The position numbers and the translations under genes were made by a program. Below, piece by piece: positions 39,580 to 47,755 of a stretch of DNA of 64,000 nucleotides. Within the stretch, counting starts at the first letter, position 1. Each line of letters starts with the position of its first letter. Below the pieces are notes generated by a model that had not been told where the DNA came from, did not search any database, and saw nothing but the letters and a program-made list of their open reading frames with translations. Source of the DNA: Phycisphaerae bacterium (lineage in GTDB: Bacteria > Planctomycetota > Phycisphaerae > UBA1845 > UTPLA1); the NCBI GenBank assembly GCA_035275405.1, contig DATEMU010000012.1, positions 496,001 through 560,000 on the forward strand, given 5' to 3'.

Positions 39580-39609
39580 ATTGTAACAAATAAAATGCTG
39601 CGCAGTCAA
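39580..39609 (-). promoter_or_regulatory. Promoter for the exoprotein operon
   Basis: On the minus strand TTGACT and TACAAT (five of six each) are separated by 18 bp. The region is A/T-rich. It drives towards the small frame at 39416 and the type-3 repeat exoproteins. Confidence 0.55.
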
Positions 39610-39653
39610 TTTAGCGGTGCGGGTCAGGACGTAGGCGGAGCGGGGAAGAGTAC

Positions 39654-39986
39654 CTATTTCGTCGCGCCGGTGAGGGCGGCCTGGAAATCCTTTTTTGCGG
39701 TGAGTCCGACGAACTTTTGCACGACCTGGCCCTCCTTGAAGAGGAGGATTGTCGGGATGGCCTGGACGTTGTACTTGACCGGCGTTTCCTGATTGCTTTC
39801 TGTGTTGAGCTTGCCAATCTTAACGCGGCCGGAGTATTCGGTGGCGAGTTCGTCGATGGTGGGGCCCAGGGCCCGGCAAGGCATGCACCACTCTGCCCAA
39901 AAATCGACAAGGACGGGGACGGAGGACTTCAGGACCTCCTGTTCGAAGTTGTTGTCGGTGAATTCGAGGGTGTCGGTGCCTGCCAT
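39654..39986 (-). CDS. trxA: Thioredoxin
   Basis: A 110-residue thioredoxin that reduces disulfides in cytoplasmic proteins. The active site is WCMPC (Cys34, Cys37), with Met in place of the usual Gly; VLVDFWAEWC, the cis-Pro in QAIPTILLF and KEGQVVQKFVG fit the family. AAAGGAG precedes the ATG at 39984-39986, so the extra N-terminal residues upstream are not used. It is divergent from the thiol peroxidase, a usual thioredoxin client. Confidence 0.95.
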   Translation of the reverse strand: MAGTDTLEFTDNNFEQEVLKSSVPVLVDFWAEWCMPCRALGPTIDELATEYSGRVKIGKLNTESNQETPVKYNVQAIPTILLFKEGQVVQKFVGLTAKKDFQAALTGATK

Positions 39987-40037
39987 CGGTGAGAACTCCT
40001 TTGTCGTGTGGCCGCTGCCGCATCGCAACGGAATCGC

Positions 40038-40066
40038 ATTTTAGAACGGCCGGCGACGCAAGTCAA
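40038..40066 (-). promoter_or_regulatory. trxA promoter
   Basis: TTGACT and TAAAAT (five of six each) with 17-bp spacing on the minus strand, about 50 bases before the trxA ATG. Confidence 0.65.
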
Positions 40067-40099
40067 CGCGGGCGGTACAGGGCGCGGCGATGCCCGATT

Positions 40100-40143
40100 G
40101 ACGTTGACATCGCCCCCCACTTAAGATGCATGACGTTGGCATC
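40100..40143 (+). repeat. Direct repeat in the trxA-tpx intergenic region, possible operator
   Basis: GACGTTGACATC at 40100-40111 and GACGTTGGCATC at 40132-40143 differ at one base, and their starts are exactly 32 bp apart, about three helical turns. A partial inverted copy (CGTTGAC on the minus strand at 40062-40068) overlaps the trxA -35. A TACAAT at 40148-40153 is the likely tpx -10. This suggests a shared regulator of both genes. Confidence 0.45.
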
Positions 40144-40177
40144 AAGTTACAATCCATGAATGACCGGAGGACCAAAA

Positions 40178-40684
40178 ATGGCCAGAACCTGTACGCTCAA
40201 GGGTAACCCGCTCAACCTTGAAGGACCGGAATTAAAGGTGGGGGACACCGCGCCGGACGCGACGCTCAAAAAATCGCTGGTGGATGATTTCAAGCTGAGC
40301 GAGGCGAAGGGCAAGCCGCGGATTTACAGCGTGGTGCCGTCGCTCGACACGCCGGTCTGCGCGGAGATGACTCGGCGGTTCAACAAGGAGGTGTCGAACC
40401 TGCCGAACGTGCAGTTCTTCACGATCAGTTGCGATTTGCCGATGGCCATGGGCCGGTTCTGTGGGTCCGAGGGTATCAACACGGAGCGAATGAAGACGCT
40501 GAGCGACCACAAGCTGACGGATTTTGGCAAAAAGTACGGTACGCTGATCGCCGACCTGCGGATTGAATCGCGGGCTGTGTTCGTGGTCGATGCGAGCGAC
40601 AAGCTGCGGTACGTGGAGTACGTGCCGGAAGTGGCGAATCATCCGAACTACGACGCGATTCTGGCCTGCGCGAAGGGGCTGTAG
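40178..40684 (+). CDS. tpx: Thiol peroxidase (Tpx-type peroxiredoxin)
   Basis: A 168-residue atypical 2-Cys peroxiredoxin that reduces peroxides using thioredoxin. The peroxidatic Cys61 is in SLDTPVCAEMTRRFN and the resolving Cys95 in AMGRFCGSEG, the same positions as in E. coli Tpx. GGAGG precedes the ATG at 40178. It is divergent from trxA with a shared control region. Its terminator lies inside the end of the convergent tatC. Confidence 0.97.
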   Translation: MARTCTLKGNPLNLEGPELKVGDTAPDATLKKSLVDDFKLSEAKGKPRIYSVVPSLDTPVCAEMTRRFNKEVSNLPNVQFFTISCDLPMAMGRFCGSEGINTERMKTLSDHKLTDFGKKYGTLIADLRIESRAVFVVDASDKLRYVEYVPEVANHPNYDAILACAKGL

Positions 40685-40723
40685 CCGCCGAGGCGAATAA
40701 GATCGACTTTTCAGCGCGAAGGC

Positions 40724-41758
40724 TTATGGGGACGTCTCGGATAGCTCCGAGGCGTCCTTTCTTTTTTCCATGAAGCGGCCGACGATCAAGCCGGCTTCGA
40801 AAAGTAGAAGCATGGGGACGGCGAGAAGCAGCATCGTCGTGACGTCGGGGGTGGGGGTGATGACGGCGGCGAGGACGAGGACGGCGATGATGACGTAGCG
40901 GCGGGCACCGGCCATGGATTGGGCAGGGACGATGCCGAGGGTGATGAGAAATATCACGAGAATGGGGATTTGGAAGCCCAGGCCGAAGGCGAGGGCCAGG
41001 TTGACCACGAACTGCAAGTACTCCGAGATGCTGAAGAACGGCTGGACGAACTGTTGGTTGCCGGCGGGTTGCAGCGGCGCGTAATAGGACTGGCCATCAT
41101 AGTAGGCGTTGATGCGGCGCTCCGTCCGATTGATCCAGATCTGGCCCTCCAGAGGTGATGTTGGATTTTCGGAAACAACGGGCACGTTCATCGGGGGTAC
41201 CGTTGGCTGGGTCGCCGCGATGACCAGCGCGGGGGATTCCGGCATGAGCCAGCGATAGAGGAAATTGTCCGGCCCCGGAAGCGGGAACCACGTCGAGATA
41301 TTGATCAGGAAGAGCATCAAACCGGACAGGACCATCGTCACCATGAAGGTGGCCCCGGTCATGAACAGGATGATCGACGAAGGGGCGAAATATTTGACCA
41401 GCTTTCGTTCCGAGGGATAGAGACCGGTGGCGACGAAGAGCCAGACTTGATAGATGATCCAGGGGGCGGCAAGGACGAGGCCGAATTCGATGGAGATCTT
41501 GAAATACTCCATGAAGGATTCGATCGGATTGAGCTGGACCATACGGGGGTCATTGCCCAGTTTTTGCATCGCAACGCTGTAGGGGGCGGTAAGCGTTTCA
41601 ATGATGGCGCCGCCGAAGTTGAAGCAGATGATGATGGCGATGACCAGACCGAAGAGGGCCCAGATCAGGCGGCGGCGAAGTTCTTCGAGGTGATCGCCGA
41701 AGGACATGCGGGTGTCGTCGGGGTCGAGGGGCCGGCGATGGCGTCGAAAGAGAGGCAT
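40724..41758 (-). CDS. tatC: Sec-independent translocase TatC with an enlarged periplasmic loop
   Basis: A 344-residue TatC, the twin-arginine signal receptor of the Tat pathway in the inner membrane. Motifs: MSFGDHLEELRRRL at the N-terminus, PIESFMEYFKIS, FVATGLYPSERK and, near the end, FGLGFQIPILVIFLITLGIV with RRYVIIAVLVLAAVITPTPD. Usual TatC has about 250 residues. The extra 90 sit between TM3 and TM4 (LPGPDNFLYRWLMPES to YAPLQPAGNQQFVQ), predicted periplasmic. No tatA or tatB is nearby. Confidence 0.95.
   Translation of the reverse strand: MPLFRRHRRPLDPDDTRMSFGDHLEELRRRLIWALFGLVIAIIICFNFGGAIIETLTAPYSVAMQKLGNDPRMVQLNPIESFMEYFKISIEFGLVLAAPWIIYQVWLFVATGLYPSERKLVKYFAPSSIILFMTGATFMVTMVLSGLMLFLINISTWFPLPGPDNFLYRWLMPESPALVIAATQPTVPPMNVPVVSENPTSPLEGQIWINRTERRINAYYDGQSYYAPLQPAGNQQFVQPFFSISEYLQFVVNLALAFGLGFQIPILVIFLITLGIVPAQSMAGARRYVIIAVLVLAAVITPTPDVTTMLLLAVPMLLLFEAGLIVGRFMEKRKDASELSETSP
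40730..40767 (+). terminator. tpx terminator, embedded in the 3' end of tatC
   Basis: GGACGTCTCGGA (40730-40741) pairs with TCCGAGGCGTCC (40746-40757), 12 bp with one G-T wobble and loop TAGC. It is followed by TTTCTTTTTT. It lies 46 bases after the tpx stop and inside the last codons of the convergent tatC. Confidence 0.8.
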
Positions 41759-41794
41759 TCGGTTGGATCCGCCGGTGGAGAAGAAGAGGACTCA

Positions 41795-41900
41795 CCACAG
41801 AGGCACAGAGAAACGGATTGAAGGGTCCTTTCTGGTGCTCCGATTTCGTACCACTTCGTCTGTTTACACTCAGATAATCGTCGTCTCTGCGCCTCAGTGG
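41795..41900. repeat. Imperfect inverted-repeat element in an intergenic region
   Basis: CCACAGAGGCACAGAGA (41795-41811) and TCTCTGCGCCTCAGTGG (41884-41900) are inverted copies matching at 15 of 17 bases, separated by 72 bases. Similar 'cacagaggcacagag' repeats are common as dispersed non-coding elements in many bacterial genomes, so this may be a palindromic mobile element. It fills most of the tatC/sigma-54-activator gap. Confidence 0.5.
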
Positions 41901-41902
41901 CT

Positions 41903-43420
41903 CTATGTTTTCTGGTGCTTTTCGATGCCGAATTTCTTGACGCGATAGCGCAGGTTGTCGCGGCTGATGCCGAGGGCGCGGGCGGCCTTGGACTGGTTCC
42001 AGCCGTTCTCGCGCAGCGCCTTAACGATCAGGGCCTTTTCATAGCCCCAGAGCGACGATTCGGACTTGTCGCCGGATTCGCTGAGCGGTTCGTCGCCGAC
42101 GATTTCGCGCGGCAGATGTATGGGCGAGAGCGTCATTCCATCGGCCATGAGGACGGCACGATCGATGACGTTCTGAAGTTCGCGGATGTTTCCGGGCCAA
42201 TGATAACTCGCGAGGAGGGCCATCGCGTCGTCCCCCACGGGGGGTTTTTGGCAGCCCAATTCGGTGGCGGAGATGTTGATGAAGTGGTCGACGAGCAGCG
42301 GTATGTCCTCGCGGCGCTGGCGAAGCGGCGGCAGGTTGATGGGGAAGACATTCAGGCGGTAATAGAGGTCTTCGCGGAAGGCCCCTTTCTCCATCGCCTC
42401 GCGCAAGTCGCGATTGGTCGCGGCGATGATGCGGACGTCGGTCGAGATGGTCTTGGTGCCGCCAACCCGCACGAATTCCTTTTCCTGGAGGACGCGGAGC
42501 AGCTTGACCTGGATACTCATGGAGATGTCGCCGATCTCGTCGAGGAAGATCGTACCGCCGTCGGCCATCTCGAAGCGGCCCATCTTGTCGGCGTGGGCCC
42601 CGGTAAAGGCGCCTTTTTCGTGGCCAAAGAGTTCGCTTTCCAGGAGCGTCTCCGGCAGGGCGGCGCAGTTGATGGCGATAAACGGTTTTTCGCTCCGCGG
42701 GCTGACGCTATGGATCTGCCGGGCGGTCACTTCCTTGCCGGTACCCGTCTCGCCGAGCAGGAGCACGGTGGCGTTGCTGCCGGCGACGCGGTTGACCATG
42801 TCGTTGACCTGCCGGAGCGAGACGGAGTTGCCAATAATGGGAACCGAGACGCGGAGCGTCTCACGGAGACCGCGGTTTTCCCGGATGACGCTCTGGTGCT
42901 GGGCGGCGTTGTAGGCGCCGCTGGCGGCCAGGTTGGCGAAAATCTGCAGAAGCGCCAGATCGTCGTCGTCGTAATTCCCTCCGCCCAGCTTGTTGAGGAC
43001 TTCCACGACGCCGATGACGTCGCCTTTCCAGATCAGCGGAGCCGCGATCAAGCCGCGCGTCTGAAAGCTGCTCTTGGCATCGATGCCGCGGAAGAAATCC
43101 TTGTCATCGCGGACGTTGGGCACGATGACCGGCTTGGCCGAGGCGGCCACCTTGCCGGCGATGCCCAGGTCGGCGTCGAACTCCTCGCCGATCAGGGCGG
43201 GTCCGCGATCGCCGACGGCGGCCATAAAGACCAGGCGATTACGCCGCCGATCGAGCATGAGGACGCTGGAGGCCTCGGACCGCAGGACGACGGCGGCCTT
43301 TTGGGCGATGGCTTGGAGCACGTCGCTGAGTTGGAGGGTGGCATTGATCGCGGAAGAAGCCTCGACAAGGGCCGAGGTCATTCGGGGGGTGAGGGTACGA
43401 TAGGTAGGGGTCTCTGACAC
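41903..43420 (-). CDS. Sigma-54-dependent activator with GAF sensor domain
   Basis: A 505-residue NtrC-family regulator. A GAF domain (about residues 25-175) senses an unknown ligand. The AAA+ domain has Walker [11 protein letters not shown] (221-230), the sigma-54-contacting GAFTGA loop (270-275), Walker B IFLDEIGD, and the arginine-finger region [15 protein letters not shown] Fis-type helix-turn-helix ends the protein ([23 protein letters not shown]). There is no receiver domain and no histidine kinase beside it. A good promoter lies at 43545-43573. Confidence 0.96.
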   Translation of the reverse strand: MSETPTYRTLTPRMTSALVEASSAINATLQLSDVLQAIAQKAAVVLRSEASSVLMLDRRRNRLVFMAAVGDRGPALIGEEFDADLGIAGKVAASAKPVIVPNVRDDKDFFRGIDAKSSFQTRGLIAAPLIWKGDVIGVVEVLNKLGGGNYDDDDLALLQIFANLAASGAYNAAQHQSVIRENRGLRETLRVSVPIIGNSVSLRQVNDMVNRVAGSNATVLLLGETGTGKEVTARQIHSVSPRSEKPFIAINCAALPETLLESELFGHEKGAFTGAHADKMGRFEMADGGTIFLDEIGDISMSIQVKLLRVLQEKEFVRVGGTKTISTDVRIIAATNRDLREAMEKGAFREDLYYRLNVFPINLPPLRQRREDIPLLVDHFINISATELGCQKPPVGDDAMALLASYHWPGNIRELQNVIDRAVLMADGMTLSPIHLPREIVGDEPLSESGDKSESSLWGYEKALIVKALRENGWNQSKAARALGISRDNLRYRVKKFGIEKHQKT

Positions 43421-43544
43421 GATAAGCTGGTTATGAGTCGAATAAGCTTCGTCCGGGGCCGGGCATCGATATTGTGAATAAGTAGGTTTCCGAGGGCAAT
43501 ATCACCCATTGGCACGCCTCGGCGTGCTCATAAACCTTGGTAGG

Positions 43545-43573
43545 ACAATAGTTTTGACGAGTGGGTATGTCAA
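43545..43573 (-). promoter_or_regulatory. Promoter for the sigma-54 activator gene
   Basis: A perfect TTGACA and TATTGT (four of six) with 17-bp spacing on the minus strand, about 125 bases upstream of the start codon. It interlocks with a plus-strand promoter. Confidence 0.6.
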
Positions 43574-43582
43574 GGGTAAATT
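43554..43582 (+). promoter_or_regulatory. Promoter for the ECF sigma gene
   Basis: TTGACG and TAAATT with 17-bp spacing on the plus strand. Its -35 lies inside the spacer of the opposing promoter, and the opposing -35 lies inside its spacer. Confidence 0.5.
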
Positions 43583-43671
43583 TCCCCAGTACAGGCGGTA
43601 TACAGATTCCGGGGCCGTGGGTCCCCGGTGAACAACGCTCGGGCGTCCAACGTAACAACGGTAGGCGACAG

Positions 43672-44325
43672 GTGAATCGACCAGAAGAAGAGGCCGGGGG
43701 CGCTTCGGACGAGCGGCTCCTGGCCGAGTTTCTCGCCGGTGACGAGGTCGCCTTTCGGAGGTTGGTGGAGAAGCACAGCGAGGAGTTGTACCGCTTCGTG
43801 GCGCGATTTGTGCGGAGCACAGCCGTCGCGGAAGACGTGGTGCAGGAGACCTTTGTCCAGGTCTTTCAGTCGGCGGGTTCATTCGATTCCGCCAAGCGGT
43901 TTCGCCCCTGGCTGTTCACTATCGCTGCGAACAAAGCGCGGGACCATCTGCGATCGAGGGTTCGGAGGCGGGAGGTCCCGCTGACGTCGACCTCGCCTGG
44001 CGGCGAGGAGAGCGAGGTGAGTTACCTCGACTTTCTGGCGGATGATCTGGCCGAGCCCGGCTCGGCGATGGAAGATGAAGAGAGCCGACAGCGCGTGCGT
44101 GATATCGTCACGCGGATGCCGGAGAATCTGCGGGAGGTGCTGGTGCTGGGATATTACCAGCGGTTTGCGTACAAGGAAATCGCGGAAATGCTGTCGATTC
44201 CGCTGGGGACCGTAAAGAGCCGGCTGCACGCGGCGGTTTCGTATTTCGCGGAGATGTACCGACGGGACGAACGGCGACGGCAGGCCCACGAGGGCCACGA
44301 AGCAAAGAAGATGCACGAACGATGA
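43672..44325 (+). CDS. ECF-family RNA polymerase sigma factor
   Basis: About 217 residues from GTG at 43672 (VNRPEEEAGG); the frame is open to 43561, but that region overlaps the promoter. Sigma region 2: LVEKHSEELYRFVARFVRS, AEDVVQETFVQVF and RPWLFTIAANKARDHLRSR. Region 4: MPENLREVLVLGYYQRFAYK, EIAEMLSIPLGTVKSRLHAA. The 40-residue linker is long and acidic. The stop overlaps the ATG of the next gene (ATGA), coupling it to its probable anti-sigma factor. Confidence 0.93.
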   Translation: MNRPEEEAGGASDERLLAEFLAGDEVAFRRLVEKHSEELYRFVARFVRSTAVAEDVVQETFVQVFQSAGSFDSAKRFRPWLFTIAANKARDHLRSRVRRREVPLTSTSPGGEESEVSYLDFLADDLAEPGSAMEDEESRQRVRDIVTRMPENLREVLVLGYYQRFAYKEIAEMLSIPLGTVKSRLHAAVSYFAEMYRRDERRRQAHEGHEAKKMHER

Positions 44326-45326
44326 GCGAGCCACTCTCAAAACAAGAATTGTCCGCCGAGCTGATCGGTTATCAGCTCGGGCTTTGCGACGAGGGCGACC
44401 GACGCCGTGTAGAGGCGACGCTAAGAGATCGCCGCGCGCTGGCGTCGGCCTGCGCGAGGGTGGAACGACTGCTTACGCCGCTCGAAGGGGATGAATCTCC
44501 AGCGCCTCCGGCCGATCTGGTTGCCTCGATCCTCGATCGCGTTCAAGAATCTCGAAACACACTCCCGTTCACTCAACGTGCCGCCGCCCTCCTGCCCACC
44601 CCGGTCGAGTCCGGCGGGCGCGGACCGATGTTCAATCTTCGCGAGCTGGTAGGTCTGGCAGCGGCGATCGCGCTGTTCCTGGGCATTCTCGTTCCGGGCT
44701 ATCGAACGGCGCGCCAATCCGCGCAGCAGGCCATGTGCGCCAACAACATGCGGCTGATCGGGGAGGGCTATGCGAGCTATGCGGCCACGTACGGGAATCC
44801 AATGCCCTATGTTCGGCGCATGCGCTCCGGGGACACGTGGCTTCCGACGGGCGACGGCACGACGCGATTCAAGAATTCGCCGAATGCGTGGGTGTTGGTA
44901 AGTACCCGTCTCGTGCAAGGCAAGGCTTTTAATTGCCCGGAGCGTTCCCAGGATATCCCGCTGGAAACGGACCCCCCGGAGGGGCTGAACGATTTTCCGG
45001 ATCCCCGAAATAACAGCATGGCGACGATGGCGATCACGGAGAATTGGACGCTGCGAAACTTCGATCCGGAGATGCCGGTGGCGGCGGACATGAATCCGCT
45101 GATCGATGACGCGGAGGCGTCGACCGGCGCGGGCCGGTCGTCAGAGAATTCACGAAGCCATGGGGGCCGGGGTCAAAATGTACTGCGCGGCGAACTCTCC
45201 GTTCGATGGGCCCGGACGCCGCGCGTGGGAGTGGATAACGACGATATTTACCGATTGATCGGAATACAAGAATATACGGGTCAGGAGTGGCCTCGGCTGC
45301 GAAGCGACGCCTTCCTGATCCCGTAA
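44322..45326 (+). CDS. Putative anti-sigma factor with pseudopilin-like ectodomain
   Basis: A 334-residue protein. A cytoplasmic N-terminal region of about 70 residues (LIGYQLGLCDEGDRRRVEAT) has the size and plan of anti-sigma domains. A hydrophobic segment follows near residue 110 (LVGLAAAIALFLGILVPG) and runs straight into ARQSAQQAMCANNMRLIGEG. That is the pattern seen after the helix of DUF1559/prepilin-like planctomycete proteins. Near the end, SHGGRGQNVLRGELSVRW resembles a degenerate H-X9-DG motif. It is coupled by a four-base overlap to the ECF sigma gene. The anti-sigma role is inferred from context and layout. Confidence 0.75.
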   Translation: MSEPLSKQELSAELIGYQLGLCDEGDRRRVEATLRDRRALASACARVERLLTPLEGDESPAPPADLVASILDRVQESRNTLPFTQRAAALLPTPVESGGRGPMFNLRELVGLAAAIALFLGILVPGYRTARQSAQQAMCANNMRLIGEGYASYAATYGNPMPYVRRMRSGDTWLPTGDGTTRFKNSPNAWVLVSTRLVQGKAFNCPERSQDIPLETDPPEGLNDFPDPRNNSMATMAITENWTLRNFDPEMPVAADMNPLIDDAEASTGAGRSSENSRSHGGRGQNVLRGELSVRWARTPRVGVDNDDIYRLIGIQEYTGQEWPRLRSDAFLIP

Positions 45327-45337
45327 GGGAACCTCCT

Positions 45338-45898
45338 GTGACCGGACCCGTCGCCCGGACGTCGCCATGGAACCGGATCCATCTCCTCCGGGGCGACATC
45401 ACGAAGGTGGAATGCGACGCCATTGTCAACGCCGCCAATACGAGCCTCCTGGGCGGCGGGGGCGTGGATGGCGCGATTCACCGGGCGGCGGGTCCGAGTC
45501 TTTTGGCAGAATGCCGGGGGTTGGGCGGCTGTCCGACTGGCGAAGCGCGGATTACGAAGGGCTATCGGCTTCCCGCAACACACATCATTCATACGGTCGG
45601 GCCAGTCTATCGGGACGGGCGGCAGGGCGAGCCGGAGAAACTGCGCTCGTGTTACGCAAGCTCATTGCAGTTGGCGATTCAATATCGGCTTCGGTCGGTG
45701 GCGTTTCCGGCCATCAGTTGCGGCGCGTACGGATATCCGATGAAGGCCGCGGCCGAGATCGCGTTGCGCACGTCGGCCGGCCTGCTGGCGCTGCACGAAC
45801 AAATCCAACAGGTGTTGTTCGTCCTCTACGGCGACGGTGATGTGGCGGTCTATTCCGACGTGGCCCGACGACTGGCTGCGAGTCCGGTGATTTCGTGA
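45338..45898 (+). CDS. Macro-domain protein (O-acetyl-ADP-ribose deacetylase-like)
   Basis: About 186 residues. The macro domain has the full ligand pocket: RGDITKVECDAIVNAANTSL, LGGGGVDGAIHRAAG, GEARITKGYRLPATHIIHTVGP and FPAISCGAYGYP. This is the YmdB/MacroD type that removes ADP-ribose or acetyl-ADP-ribose. The GTG at 45338 with AAGGGA upstream is chosen; the earlier GTG at 45287 would overlap the previous gene by 40 bases. Its last 49 bases overlap the 3' end of the convergent TPR gene. Confidence 0.93.
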   Translation: MTGPVARTSPWNRIHLLRGDITKVECDAIVNAANTSLLGGGGVDGAIHRAAGPSLLAECRGLGGCPTGEARITKGYRLPATHIIHTVGPVYRDGRQGEPEKLRSCYASSLQLAIQYRLRSVAFPAISCGAYGYPMKAAAEIALRTSAGLLALHEQIQQVLFVLYGDGDVAVYSDVARRLAASPVIS

Positions 45899-47736
45899 TG
45901 GGCCTTTCGCAGCCGATCGGTCAATTCGCGCTCGCCCCTGTGTTCGGCCTCCTCGACGGCTCTCCTTAAGAGGGTCCCGGCTTCGTCGGGGCGCCTGGTC
46001 CGTCCGCACAGGCGGGCCAGTCGTTCGAGGGCTTCAAGGTGGTGCGGGTCAAGTTCGAGGGCGCGGCGGAGGCGGGGTTCGGCCTCCGCGAGATATCCAT
46101 GTTTCATGAATAGTCTCGCCAATGCGACGTGGGCGTCGGCGTAGCGGGCATCGATGCGCGCTGCTTCGCGATAGTGCACGACGGCCTTTTCGTCGTCGCC
46201 GATTCGCTCGTAGGTGATGGCCAGGTAATAGTGGCTCTCCAGGCGATCGGGATTGTCGGCGAGATCCGCGAGATAAGCGGCGATGGCCTCGTCATTTCGA
46301 TAAAGGCGATTGTAGACGCCGGCGAGGTTTCGCTGGACGTTGGGGTGGTGCGGCCGGAGTTTCAGGGCCTTCTTGTAGGCCTGGATCGCCTCTTCATGGC
46401 GGCCCCGACTTTCGTAGGCCTGTCCAACGTTGGCGCAGGCTATACCGTTCGCGGGATCCAGGCGCAAGGCGTGTTCCCATAGTGCTACGGAATCGGCCCA
46501 GTAACGTTGCTGGCGCAGGGTTCCGTAAATCATGGCGGCGAGCACGGCGAGGGCCGCGATTGCCGTCATGCGCTTTTGCCGGGACCCGCCGAGCGCGAGC
46601 AGACCGGCGGCCAACACCGCCCACGGCAGGCACGACAGGTACGAATAACGGTCCGCCGTCATCTGGGGCCCACGTTGCGTCAGTCCGACGACGGGAGAGA
46701 TCAGGATCACATAACCGACGGCCGCCGCGGCCAGTGCGGGAAATCTCTTGCGAAGGAGCCAACAGGTGATTGACGAGATCATCAATGCAGCAAGACTCAG
46801 CCAGACGGCCGGATGCCTCCATCCAAACTGAAGCGGATATTCGTAGAACGGGGAGAGGGCCGTCGGCGCCACCGTCTTGAAAGGATAGAACATCAGGGAG
46901 ACGGGGGCCTGTGCGAGCCTTTGCGCAAATGGATGTGTGGCGAAGCCGGCGAGCCCCTCTCCCGCGGCGAAGAACGCATTGATCGTGGCGATAAGCGCGA
47001 TGGCGAAGAAAGGGACTTTCTCCAGCAGAATTGCCCGCGCGTTCGGGAGACCCCAGCCCGCCGGATTCGCAGGAAGGCGTCCGAGCGGATAGACATCGAG
47101 CAAAACCAGGATAGCCGGGAGCGTCACGGCCATTTCTTTGGACAATACCGCGCAGATGAAGAAAAAGAGCACGGCCATCATGGGACCCGTGGAAAGCGGG
47201 CGGGTGGGCGAGGCGTGTGCGGCCTTCAGATAACAAAGCAACGCGGCCAAATAGAACGCGGTGGCGAGGATATCCGCGCGGGCGCTGAGCCAAACGACGG
47301 ACTCGACGCGGAGCGGGTGCAATGCAAAAAGCAAGGCAGCGACCGCAGCAGAAAAGGTTAGATGGCGGCGCGACCGTGTACTTGTGGAGATCCCCAAGAG
47401 GCGCTTTGACAGGGCAAAAAAGAGGACTGCGGCAATACCGTGCAAGATGGCCTGCGAGAGGTGGAATCGCCCTGGACGGAGTCCGAAGGCGGCAAAGTCG
47501 ATGGCATAGCTCAACCAATTGAGCGGCTGATAGTGCCCCATGTGGGTGGTCGTGAAGCACCAGGCAATGTTCTCCCACGAGAGCCCGCGAAAGGAGTCGT
47601 TATCGATGAAGTAGGCGTCGTCGTCCCAATTGACGAATCCGAAGCGCGCGGCCGGTAGGAAGAGGCCGATGGCCATCCCCGCGACGACGAGGCCCATAAT
47701 GAAGGAAGAAACGCGGCGACGCAGAGTGGCGGACAA
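45850..47736 (-). CDS. Polytopic membrane protein with C-terminal TPRs (TMTC-like glycosyltransferase)
   Basis: About 628 residues. A TTG at 47736 with GAGG six bases upstream is chosen; the ATG at 47696 is an alternative. The N-terminal ~420 residues have about ten hydrophobic segments, with the acidic FVNWDDDAYF just after the first (the GT-C catalytic position), HYQPLNWLSYAIDF, FALHPLRVESVVWLSARAD and PQMTADRYSYL. The C-terminal 200 residues form four or five TPRs (ALRLDPANGIACANVGQAYE type). This is the plan of TMTC proteins, which O-mannosylate proteins in animals; the bacterial role is unknown. It follows the soluble TPR gene by 19 bases and is a distant paralogue of the three genes at 50.1-56.3 kb. 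Confidence 0.8.
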   Translation of the reverse strand: MSATLRRRVSSFIMGLVVAGMAIGLFLPAARFGFVNWDDDAYFIDNDSFRGLSWENIAWCFTTTHMGHYQPLNWLSYAIDFAAFGLRPGRFHLSQAILHGIAAVLFFALSKRLLGISTSTRSRRHLTFSAAVAALLFALHPLRVESVVWLSARADILATAFYLAALLCYLKAAHASPTRPLSTGPMMAVLFFFICAVLSKEMAVTLPAILVLLDVYPLGRLPANPAGWGLPNARAILLEKVPFFAIALIATINAFFAAGEGLAGFATHPFAQRLAQAPVSLMFYPFKTVAPTALSPFYEYPLQFGWRHPAVWLSLAALMISSITCWLLRKRFPALAAAAVGYVILISPVVGLTQRGPQMTADRYSYLSCLPWAVLAAGLLALGGSRQKRMTAIAALAVLAAMIYGTLRQQRYWADSVALWEHALRLDPANGIACANVGQAYESRGRHEEAIQAYKKALKLRPHHPNVQRNLAGVYNRLYRNDEAIAAYLADLADNPDRLESHYYLAITYERIGDDEKAVVHYREAARIDARYADAHVALARLFMKHGYLAEAEPRLRRALELDPHHLEALERLARLCGRTRRPDEAGTLLRRAVEEAEHRGERELTDRLRKAHHEITGLAASRRATSE

Positions 47737-47755
47737 TTGGGCCCTCGTAAGACTC

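Noticed and set aside
41897..43417. A 506-codon open frame on the plus strand opposite the sigma-54 activator.
   Set aside because: Antisense shadow of a gene with all NtrC-family motifs; composition is that of reverse-complemented high-GC coding sequence.
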